This document shows, in pieces, positions 43,022 to 50,138 of a stretch of DNA of 64,000 bases. Origin of the DNA: FEN-1219 sp964457725 (lineage in GTDB: Bacteria; Pseudomonadota; Gammaproteobacteria; Steroidobacterales; Rariloculaceae); assembly GCA_964457725.1 (NCBI GenBank), contig CAYWGQ010000001.1, positions 59,784 to 123,783 on the forward strand. Direction: 5' to 3'. The stretch's first letter is position 1. Each line of letters starts with the position of its first letter. The position numbers were made by a program, and so were the translations under genes. Under the pieces are notes generated by a model that worked only from the letters and a program-made list of their open reading frames with translations, was not told where the DNA came from and ran no database searches.

Positions 43022-44956
43022 ATGAATTCTCGTGAAGGTCACGCCGCGCGCCCGCTCGAGGGCAGTCCGACCTACGAGTTCGAAGGGTTCCGGCTCGATG
43101 CGCAGCACCGCGTGCTCTATCGCGCGACGGGCGAGCCGATCCCGCTGCCGCCGAAGGCGGTCGAAACCCTGCTCCATCTGGTGCGCCGCCCGGGTGAGCT
43201 GCTGACCCGGCAGGCGCTGCTCGACTCGATCTGGCCCGGCCTGGTCGTCGAGGAGAACAACCTCAGTCAGGCCATCTCCCTGCTCCGCCGCGTGCTCGGC
43301 GAGAAGCCGTCCGAGCATCGCTTCATCGTCACGGAACCCGGACGGGGGTACCGCTTCGTCGCCGCCGTCCGCATCCTCGAGCAGGGCCGGCCCGGCACCG
43401 GCGAAGCCGCGGGCCCGCCGTCTGCGCCGCTTTCCTCCGCGGCGGACCGCCGCGGCCGTTTCGCGCCGCTGCGAGTCGCGCTGATCGGCGCAGCGGCTGC
43501 GGCATCGCTGCTCGTCGCGGGCGTGATCTGGCGGACCGGCGGCGACAGCGGCGCGGACCGCCTGCCGAGCTCCGTCGCGGTGCTGCCGTTCGAGGATCTG
43601 AGCCCCGCGCCCGAGCACGGCTACTTCGCCGCAGGGATCCATGCCGAGCTCGTCGGGCGGCTGGCGAAGGTGAGCGGCCTGAACGTGATCGCCGCGACCT
43701 CGATGCGCCGCTACGCCGGGACGGGCTTGTCGATCCGCGAGATCGCCGACGAGCTCGGCGTCGAGACCGTGATGGAAGGCAGCGTGCACTACGCCGACGA
43801 TCGGGTGCGCGTGACGGTGAACCTGATCGATGCGGCGACGCGCGCGTCGCGCTGGTCGGAGGTCTACGACCGGCGGCTCGAGGACGTCTTCGGCATCCAG
43901 GCCGACATCGCGGCGAGCATCGCGGCCGCGCTCGAGACCGAGTTCTCGGCCGAGGACCGGCGTCTGCTCGCGCGGCCGCGGACCGATTCGCCAGAGGCCT
44001 ACGCGCTGTATCTTCAGGCGCGCGAGATGCTGCCGGACCTTGGCCGGCGCGACGAGCTGCTCGCGCGCGCGATCGAGTTCGATCCGCGCTTCGCCGACGC
44101 GTACGCCCTGCGCGCGCAGAACTTCGCCCACTCGATCGTCGACAGCTACAGCCAGTATGCGAGCCGCGATGCGGGCGGGCTCGACACGATGGCCGAAGCG
44201 CTCGCGGCCAAGGCGCTCGAGCTCGATCCCGCGAACACGCTCGCGTACGGCGCGCTCGCCGTCATCCATCGCCAGCACTGGCGCTGGACCGAGGCGATCG
44301 AGGTGTACGAGCGCGGCCGCGAGGTCGATCCGACGTTCATCGAAGGCAGCTGGCTCTACGCCTTCATGGGCGATCACGACAAAGCGATCGAGCTCACCCG
44401 CCGCGGCCTGCGCCTGAATCCGTACGATCCGGTCGCACACATCGACCTCGCGCTGACCCTGCTCTGGGCGCGAAGGACGGACGAGGCGATCGCGAGTTTC
44501 CGCCGCGCGATCGAGCTGCGACCCGGAAATCCCGTCGCGCACCTGCTCCTCGCGCGCGCCTACATCCAGCGCGGCGATCGGGCCGAGGCGCTGCAGCAGC
44601 TCAAGGTGAGCGAGCAGCTCTTCGGCGAGCGCTTCATGGAGATGCCTGTCGCAGTCGAGGTCGCCTACTACTACTCGCGCGTCGGAGAGCAACAGGAGGC
44701 CGCGCGGCTCGTCGCCGCGCTCGAGCAAGGCGCGTTGCGGCACAAGGACGACGGCGTGTGGGCCATGGCGCATCTCGCGCTCGGCGAGCGGGCGAAGGCG
44801 CTCGAGGTGCTCGAGCGGGTCATCGACCGCGCCGGGCGGCGGGAGCTCGAGCCCGCGTTCCTGTCGCTGATGATGCTGCGGCTGAACGAGACGGCGGATC
44901 CGGTGCTCGAGCTGCCGGAGTTCGCGGATGCTCGGCGGCGAATGGCGGGCGTTTAG
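43022..44956 (+). CDS. CadC-like winged-helix membrane regulator with TPR domain
   Basis: About 644 residues. Residues 17-116 form an OmpR/CadC-type winged helix (YEFEGFRLDAQHRVLYR, LLTRQALLDSIWPGLVVEENNLSQAI, EPGRGYRFVA). One transmembrane helix (about 157-175) follows, then a periplasmic FlgO/TolB-N-like domain (SVAVLPFEDLSPAPEHGYFAAGI) and about eight TPRs (330-640). These one-piece membrane regulators sense envelope conditions and bind DNA without a kinase. GTG at 43019 directly precedes the chosen ATG. Confidence 0.9.
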   Translation: MNSREGHAARPLEGSPTYEFEGFRLDAQHRVLYRATGEPIPLPPKAVETLLHLVRRPGELLTRQALLDSIWPGLVVEENNLSQAISLLRRVLGEKPSEHRFIVTEPGRGYRFVAAVRILEQGRPGTGEAAGPPSAPLSSAADRRGRFAPLRVALIGAAAAASLLVAGVIWRTGGDSGADRLPSSVAVLPFEDLSPAPEHGYFAAGIHAELVGRLAKVSGLNVIAATSMRRYAGTGLSIREIADELGVETVMEGSVHYADDRVRVTVNLIDAATRASRWSEVYDRRLEDVFGIQADIAASIAAALETEFSAEDRRLLARPRTDSPEAYALYLQAREMLPDLGRRDELLARAIEFDPRFADAYALRAQNFAHSIVDSYSQYASRDAGGLDTMAEALAAKALELDPANTLAYGALAVIHRQHWRWTEAIEVYERGREVDPTFIEGSWLYAFMGDHDKAIELTRRGLRLNPYDPVAHIDLALTLLWARRTDEAIASFRRAIELRPGNPVAHLLLARAYIQRGDRAEALQQLKVSEQLFGERFMEMPVAVEVAYYYSRVGEQQEAARLVAALEQGALRHKDDGVWAMAHLALGERAKALEVLERVIDRAGRRELEPAFLSLMMLRLNETADPVLELPEFADARRRMAGV

Positions 44957-44976
44957 GGCGGTCGTCTAGTCTCGAA

Positions 44977-45006
44977 CGCCGGCCGCCGTAACGTCGGTCG
45001 CCGGCG
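44977..45006. terminator. Hairpin between convergent regulator and lipoprotein genes
   Basis: CGCCGGC (44977-44983) pairs with GCCGGCG (45000-45006), with partial pairing inside the loop. No T-run follows. Its position suits a bidirectional terminator. Confidence 0.35.
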
Positions 45007-45043
45007 CGACACCGTCTGATCGTTGTCGCGCGGCTCGTTGCCG

Positions 45044-45496
45044 CTACTGCGGCAGCAGCTCGTAGAACCCGGCGACGTGCAGCCGCACCACGATCGGCGC
45101 GTCGCCCTCGTTCCGCAGATACCACCCGTGAATGCCCGTGAACGGCGCGACGAGCATGCCGCTCTCGTTCGTGCCGTACGCCTGCCGATAGAACATCAGG
45201 TCGCCGACGCCGTTGACGGGCTCCGTGTGCCCATGGAACTCGGCATACAGCAGCTCCGGATCCTCGAGATCGACCGCCTCCCACCGGTAGGTAATCGCGG
45301 CGCCCTCCTCGAGACCGAGCTTGTACTCGAGCTCGCCGAACGGCTCGAGCGGAATGTCGATCACGTCCGTACGGTATTCGGTGGAGTACTCGCGAAACAC
45401 ACCGTCGGCGAGCGGCAGCTCGTTCCACTCGACTTGGCTCGAGGCGGTGCAGGCCAATGTGAGACCACCGATCAAGGTAAGGGCTGAGTAGCGCAT
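45044..45496 (-). CDS. Small exported lipoprotein, transmembrane-anchor-protein-like
   Basis: 150 residues with GGAGGG before the ATG. The N-terminus MRYSALTLIGGLTLAC resembles a lipoprotein signal (cleavage before C16). The mature part has ELEYKLGLEEGAAITYRWEA, AEFHGHTEPVNGVGD and FTGIHGWYLRNEGDAPIVVRLHVAGFYEL. From memory this resembles small bacterial proteins annotated as transmembrane anchor proteins, whose role is unknown. It is convergent with the winged-helix regulator. Confidence 0.65.
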   Translation of the reverse strand: MRYSALTLIGGLTLACTASSQVEWNELPLADGVFREYSTEYRTDVIDIPLEPFGELEYKLGLEEGAAITYRWEAVDLEDPELLYAEFHGHTEPVNGVGDLMFYRQAYGTNESGMLVAPFTGIHGWYLRNEGDAPIVVRLHVAGFYELLPQ

Positions 45497-45852
45497 AGTC
45501 CCTCCATCCCGCCGAAACCGAACTCTACAACGCCCCGCCCGACAAAGGAATTTGCGCCCGCATGCCGATGTCCACGTGGATGACGAGCGTTCCGCGGCGG
45601 ACCCGGCGCGCTAGCGCGGCGCGCGCCGCGATGACGATCTCCTCACCCGTCGCTGGGCGCAGCCGCGTTCGTCACCCGGAACCTAGTGGCACCCGGTAGA
45701 GGTATTCAGGAATCTCGGTGTGACATCGGCCATCCTTGGCTTTTCATTTCCTTTCGGTTCTTTGCATCATCCCACGGCGAAGCGAGACCGGGCGACTGAA
45801 CAGGAAAGGCGAGCCGGATGCAAGAGTTCGCGCAGTCGTATGCGTTTTGTGC
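45497..45852. other. Non-coding interval at left edge of foreign segment
   Basis: These 356 bp hold the promoter side of the small lipoprotein gene and then lower-GC sequence (for example TTTTCATTTCCTTTCGGTTC near 45740). A 60-codon frame at 45720-45902 has no family resemblance or ribosome-binding site. I see no tRNA fragment or terminal inverted repeat. Confidence 0.45.
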
Positions 45853-46292
45853 TTATGAGTAGTCGTTGCTGTCGTCGGCGATCGCGGGACTGCGCTCTAT
45901 GATTTCTCCTGTTTCCGCGTCCCTCATGACATTCGGGTACTTGTATTCGAGGGCGGCGAGCAGGAGCTGAAACGGCAAATACAGGCCGCGCACCATCGCC
46001 TTCACGGCCTCCGCGTCCTCGAGGCTGCGCTGCTCTTCGAGCGCCGTGAGCGCGTCATTCATGACGCGGCGGACATGCGCAACACGCTCGTCGTACCAGC
46101 GCTTCATGNNNNNNNNNNNNNNNNNNNNNNNNNNNNNNNNNNNNNNNNNNNNNNNNNNNNNNNNNNNNNNNNNNNNNNNNNNNNNNNNNNNNNNNNNNNN
46201 NNNNNNNNGTCATTCATGACGCGGCGGACATGCGCAACACGCTCGTCGTACCAGCGCTTCATGTCCACGCCGCCCAGTTCCTCGATGCTCAT
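45853..46292 (-). CDS. Hypothetical 94-residue protein interrupted by assembly gap
   Basis: The gene starts at ATG 46292 (GGGAG upstream; MSIEELGGVDMKRWYDERV), runs into the gap, and resumes after it with the same 55 bp. Removing the gap and one copy of the 55-bp duplicate yields one open frame of about 94 residues ending ADDSNDYS. The protein is helical and charged, with a hydrophobic LYLPFQLLLAALEYKYPNV stretch. I do not recognise the family. Lower GC and the setting suggest phage or island origin. Confidence 0.6.
46054..46263. other. Scaffold gap of 100 N flanked by identical 55-bp copies
   Basis: N runs from 46109 to 46208. The 55 bp before it (46054-46108) and after it (46209-46263) are identical and in the same orientation. 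This is the mark of two contigs with an unmerged k-mer overlap joined by a nominal gap, not a biological duplication. Confidence 0.9.
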
Positions 46293-46404
46293 CGCTTAGC
46301 TCCCTCAGCGTACATGCCGGAATTTCGTCGATCCGATTCTTGTCTAGGAACTAATCAAAATGCGACTCTTCCGTTCGTCCATCGACTGTTGTGCGGACGT
46401 CCAC

Positions 46405-46563
46405 TCAGCGGAACTCGCTCCTTCGTAACACCCCGCGATCGATCGCCTCATGGACGAGATCGAGGATTACACGGTCCTCGATCCAGTCGGCCCAGCGCCA
46501 GTCGAACTCCGTCAGTGGCCGCACGCTTTCGAGCGGCAGGCCACGCACATCGCTCGCCCGCAT
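46405..46563 (-). CDS. Small or truncated hypothetical ORF
   Basis: A 52-codon frame whose composition looks coding (LPLESVRPLTEFDWRWADW, then IEDRVILDLVHEAIDRGVL). It ends 112 bp before the 94-residue gene on the same strand. Its ATG falls in the alaC-derived sequence, so the true 5' part was probably lost at the junction near 46553. Unknown family. Confidence 0.3.
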   Translation of the reverse strand: MRASDVRGLPLESVRPLTEFDWRWADWIEDRVILDLVHEAIDRGVLRRSEFR

Positions 46564-46934
46564 CAAGAGCTATCACGACTACGGTGTGTTCACTCCGCTG
46601 CAGGTGACCGCCATCGCCGCGCTCGAGGGCGATCAGCAATGCGTGAAGGACATCGCGGCGACTTATCAGGCGCGCCGCGACGTGTTGGTCAAGGGCTTGA
46701 ACGAAGCCGGCTGGCCCGTGGAGACGCCGAAAGCGTCGATGTACGTGTGGGCCCGCATCCCGGAGCCGTATCGCGCGCTCGGCTCGCTCGAGTTCTCGAA
46801 GCTGCTGCTCGAGAAAGCCAAAGTGTCGGTGTCGCCCGGCATCGGCTTCGGCGACTACGGCGACGGCCACGTGCGCTTTGCGCTGATCGAGAACCGGGAC
46901 CGGATCAGCCAGGCCGTGCGCGGCATCCGCGCGC
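46553..46934 (+). pseudogene. alaC: 3' fragment of AlaC-type alanine aminotransferase
   Basis: About 127 codons match the C-terminal third of AlaC-like class I aminotransferases: LARIKSYHDYGVFTPLQV, SMYVWARIPEPY, SVSPGIGFGDYGDGHVRFAL and NRDRISQAVRGIR. The PLP-lysine domain is missing and no stop codon follows; the frame runs into recombinase-derived DNA. It is a gene remnant created by recombination or by a chimeric contig. The plus-strand left boundary abuts DNA coding on the other strand. Confidence 0.8.
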
Positions 46935-47708
46935 AAGGACATCAGCCACGACTTCCCTCTGCGCACCTTCGTAACTTGCGGAGGCTGCGGAACGCCGCTG
47001 ACGGCGTGTTGGTCCACTGGCAAGTACGCGCGCTATCCCTACTATCTTTGCCCCAAGCGGGGCTGCGCGAGCTACGGCAAGTCCATCCGCCGCGAGGTGC
47101 TGGAAGGTGAATTCGAGGCGCTGCTGAAAACGCCGACACCCACAGAGGACCTCCTGCGGCTTGCGCGGGCGATGTTTGAGGATCTATGGAATCATCGCCT
47201 CGCCAATGCAGCGGCGCAGAGCCAGATGCTTAAGTCAGAACTCGCCAAGACCGAGCGCCAGGTCGAGCAGCTTCTCGATCGCATTCTCGACGCCGAGACG
47301 GCGACGGTCGTCCGCGCCTATGAAGTCCGTATCCGCAAGCTTGAAGAACAGAAGGCCGCCCTCGCCGAGAAAATCACGAATTGCGGGCGCCCCCTTCGCA
47401 GCTTCGACGAGTCACTTAGAACTTCGCTCGATTTTCTCTCAAACCCTTGGAAACTTTGGACTTCAGAACGGCTGGAGGACAAGAGAGCTGTCCTGAAACT
47501 GACTTTCGGTGATCGTCTTGCCTATGTCAGAAACGAGGGATTTAGAACACCGAAACTATCCTTGCCTTTCAAGGTCTTAGCGGACTTATCGGTGGGGAAA
47601 AGCAAGATGGCGCGCCCGGAGAGATTCGAACTCCCGACTTCCGGCTTCGTAGGCCGGCGTTCTATCCAGCTGAACTACGGGCGCTTATTTTGTGAATCAG
47701 CGACTTAG
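46935..47708 (+). pseudogene. 3' fragment of large serine recombinase, reading into tRNA-Arg
   Basis: The frame from KDISHDFPLRTF carries a recombinase zinc ribbon (CGGCGTPL, then YYLCPKRGC), a long coiled coil (about 47220-47370) and the C-terminal NPWKLWTSERLEDKRAVLKL...EGFRTPKLSLPFKVL typical of large serine recombinases. The N-terminal resolvase catalytic domain is absent, so it is inactive. The last 33 codons are the complement of tRNA-Arg, as in elements that integrate at a tRNA 3' end. Lower GC and AT-richer codons mark it as foreign. Confidence 0.85.
47608..47684 (-). tRNA. tRNA-Arg (anticodon ACG)
   Basis: A 77-nt cloverleaf: acceptor GCGCCCG/CGGGCGC, D-arm GTTC-AGCTGGATA-GAAC, anticodon arm CCGGC-CTACGAA-GCCGG with anticodon ACG, variable AAGTC, T-arm GGGAG-TTCGAAT-CTCTC, discriminator G and encoded CCA. 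Its 3' end faces the serine recombinase remnant, suggesting it was the integration site. Confidence 0.97.
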
Positions 47709-47842
47709 GCAGCGCGCCTGCCCGCGTAGGGGCCGAGGGGCGGCTGCGCGGCCGCTATTCTAGCGCACTCTCTGGGGCGATTTCGCCCCGCCTAAGCGGC
47801 GCGGCTGAGGCCCCCCGGAACCCTGGGCCTCGCTATCCCACC

Positions 47843-47977
47843 TTAGTTGATCAAGCCGAGCACGCCCGCGACGATCAGGTAGATCGCGACGATGTAGTTC
47901 AGGAGGCGGGGGACGATCAGGATTGCGATGCCGGCGATTAGGGAGAGGACGGGGAGGACGTCGAGGTGGATGGTCAT
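47843..47977 (-). CDS. DUF3096 small membrane protein
   Basis: 44 residues from ATG at 47977 with AGGAG upstream. Almost the whole chain is hydrophobic (LPVLSLIAGIAILIVPRLLNYIVAIYLIVAGVLGLIN in outline), forming two short helices around a Pro-Arg turn, as in DUF3096. The function is unknown; members are often stress- or envelope-associated. It follows a REP unit upstream. Confidence 0.8.
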   Translation of the reverse strand: MTIHLDVLPVLSLIAGIAILIVPRLLNYIVAIYLIVAGVLGLIN

Positions 47978-48048
47978 GGGGGCTCCTGCGGACGGGCGTG
48001 TACTGGGGGATACCGTAGCGTAGTTCCACGGGGGACGTTGGGGAGAAG

Positions 48049-48097
48049 TCGCGGCTGGACAGCCGCTCCTACCCGTGAAGGAGTACCCGTGAAGGAG
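48049..48097. repeat. REP-type palindrome, copy 6, with 14-bp tandem duplication
   Basis: A reverse unit at 48049-48072 overlaps two perfect copies of TACCCGTGAAGGAG (48070-48083, 48084-48097). It sits between the class IV aminotransferase and the DUF3096 gene, both on the minus strand. Confidence 0.85.
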
Positions 48098-48120
48098 CCG
48101 GTGCGGCGGAGGGGCGCGCC

Positions 48121-49044
48121 TCAAAACAGCGAGAGGGAGGCGTGGGTCTGGACGTAGTCGCGGACGTAGGTGCGGTAGTAGTCGGCGGCGCGGCGGGTTA
48201 GAGGGCCGCCACCGGGCGGGAAGCCGAGGACGCGGCCGTCGAGCAGGCGTAGGGTTGCGACCGGCATCACCTCGCGCGTCGCGCTCGACAAGAAGCACTC
48301 GGTCGCGCGCGGCAGGTCGGCTACGTGGATGTCACGTTCCCGGGTCGGCAGGCCGTTTGCGCGGCAGGCCTCGTGGATCGCGGCCTTCGTCAACCCCTGC
48401 AGGTTGCCGGCCGTCTGCGCCGGCGTCACGAGCTCGCCGTCGATCGCGAAGAACACGTTGCTGTTCGGCGCCTCGGTCACGAGATCGGCGTCGTTCAGCA
48501 TCAAGCCGTCCTCGCCGCCGCGGTCGCGCGCGTCCATCACGGCGAGCACGTTGTTCAGGTAGTTGCCGCCCTTGATGTTCGGGTCGAGCGCGCTCGACGG
48601 ATTGCGGCGCACGTTGGTGACCGCAAGCGCGATGCCGTGCGAGTAGAGCTCCGCCCGCCACACCGGCGCGAGCCGCACGATGATCACGTAGCGGCCGCGA
48701 AGATTCGGCTCCGGATGCAACGACAAATCGCCTGTGCCGCGCGTGACCGTGTAGCGCACGTACACGTCCCGCCTCAGCTCCGCCGCGCCGCTCGCCTGCA
48801 CGGTGCGGCGGATCTCGCGCAGCATTTCGTCGCGCGTCAGCACGAGCGGCATCCGCGAGAGCGACGCCGAGCGCTCGAAGCGCTGCCAGTGCTCGTCCCA
48901 AAAGAGCGGTACGCCGTCGTAGGTGCGGAACACCTCGTAGATCGAGTCGCCGTAGAGGAAACCGCGGTCCATCACCGGCACGCGCGCTTCCTCCGTCGGC
49001 GTGATCGCGCCGTCGACGTTCGTCGTGCCGCGAAACTCGTTCAC
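48121..49044 (-). CDS. Class IV aminotransferase (branched-chain/D-amino-acid type)
   Basis: 307 residues from GTG at 49044, sharing GTGA with the alr stop. PLP fold-type IV motifs: PVMDRGFLYGDSIYEVFRTYDG, the catalytic Lys in DPNIKGGNYLNNVLA, LMLNDADLVTEAPNSNVFFAIDGELVTP and LSSATREVMPVATL. The spectrum could be branched-chain or D-amino acids, or 4-amino-4-deoxychorismate lyase-like. Coupling to alanine racemase makes a D-alanine/D-glutamate role attractive; this is inference. Confidence 0.88.
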   Translation of the reverse strand: MNEFRGTTNVDGAITPTEEARVPVMDRGFLYGDSIYEVFRTYDGVPLFWDEHWQRFERSASLSRMPLVLTRDEMLREIRRTVQASGAAELRRDVYVRYTVTRGTGDLSLHPEPNLRGRYVIIVRLAPVWRAELYSHGIALAVTNVRRNPSSALDPNIKGGNYLNNVLAVMDARDRGGEDGLMLNDADLVTEAPNSNVFFAIDGELVTPAQTAGNLQGLTKAAIHEACRANGLPTRERDIHVADLPRATECFLSSATREVMPVATLRLLDGRVLGFPPGGGPLTRRAADYYRTYVRDYVQTHASLSLF

Positions 49045-50138
49045 GCCCGCTCGCGTTCGTCGCCGAGATAGACCCTGCGGATCTGCTGCCCGAAGCGGGT
49101 CAAGAGCTCGTAGCTGATCGTATCGGCCGCGGTCGCCAGCTCGTCGATCGGCACGTTCGGGCCGATCAGCTCGACCCAGTCGCCGGCGGCCGGCGCGCCT
49201 TCGGGAAGCGCCGAGACGTCGAGGCAGAGCAGCTCCATCGACACCCGGCCGACGACGGGCAGCCGCGTGCCGCCGAAGCTCGCGAAGCTGCGGTTGCCGA
49301 GCGCCCGCGGATAGCCGTCCGCGTAGCCCGCGCCGATCACCGCGAGCCGCGCCGGCGGGCGCGCGTCGTAGGTCGCGCCGTAGCCGACGGTGCACGCCTC
49401 GTCGACGCTTCGCACCTGCAGCACGCGGCCGCGCAGCGTCGCGACGCACTCGACCGGGCTCTCGCGGCCGACGAACGGGTTGCCGCCGTAGAGGCCGATG
49501 CCGGGCCGCGCGAGATCGCCGCAGTAGCGCGCGCCGCGGAACGCGGCCGCGGAGTTGCCGATCGACGTGCGCGCGGCCGGGAGCTGCCGCCGCAGCACGT
49601 CGAAGCGCTCGAGCTGGCGCTCGGTCAGCGGGTGCTCGGTCTCGTCCGCGCACGCGAGGTGCGTCATCACGGTCGAGAGCTCGACGCGCGCGAGCAAGCC
49701 GCGATCCGCGGCGAGCGCCGCGACGTCGGCCGCGCTCAAGCCGAGCCGCGACATGCCGGTGTCGATGTGGAGCGCCGCGGGCGTGCGGCGGCCTGCCCAC
49801 GCGCGCACCTGCTCGAGCGAGTTCAGCACGGGCACGAGCCGTGCGGCCTCGAGCGCGTCCGCGCCGCCCGGCAGCAGGCCCTCGAACACGAGGATCTCGG
49901 CGCTCGGCAGGAAGCCGCGCAGCTCGACGCCCTCCGCGAGCGATGCGACGAAGAACGTCCGGCAGCCTTCTCGCGCGAGCCGGCGCGCGACGGGCTCGAC
50001 GCCGAGCCCGTACGCGTTCGCCTTCACGACCGCGCCGCACTCCGCCGGCGCCGCGGCATCGCGCAGGCGCCGGTAGTTGCGCGCGAGCGCGTCGAGATCG
50101 ACCGTGAGCTCCACGGTCGCCGTCGCCGCATCCGTCAT
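49041..50138 (-). CDS. alr: Alanine racemase
   Basis: 365 residues from ATG at 50138 (ATGA overlap with the upstream gene). The PLP lysine is K39 in VVKANAYGLG, the catalytic Tyr lies in CTVGYGATYDA, and RPGIGLYGGNPF and GYADGYPR are conserved. It interconverts L- and D-alanine for peptidoglycan. Translational coupling to an aminotransferase and a phosphomannose-isomerase-like gene is unusual for alr. Confidence 0.95.
   Translation of the reverse strand: MTDAATATVELTVDLDALARNYRRLRDAAAPAECGAVVKANAYGLGVEPVARRLAREGCRTFFVASLAEGVELRGFLPSAEILVFEGLLPGGADALEAARLVPVLNSLEQVRAWAGRRTPAALHIDTGMSRLGLSAADVAALAADRGLLARVELSTVMTHLACADETEHPLTERQLERFDVLRRQLPAARTSIGNSAAAFRGARYCGDLARPGIGLYGGNPFVGRESPVECVATLRGRVLQVRSVDEACTVGYGATYDARPPARLAVIGAGYADGYPRALGNRSFASFGGTRLPVVGRVSMELLCLDVSALPEGAPAAGDWVELIGPNVPIDELATAADTISYELLTRFGQQIRRVYLGDERERA

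Noticed and set aside
45720..45902. 60-codon plus-strand frame in the foreign region
   Set aside because: Cys/Arg/Ser-rich composition, no ribosome-binding site, no family resemblance.
47602..47708. C-terminal protein segment MARPERFELPTSGF and following residues
   Set aside because: It is the antisense translation of tRNA-Arg, not a protein domain.
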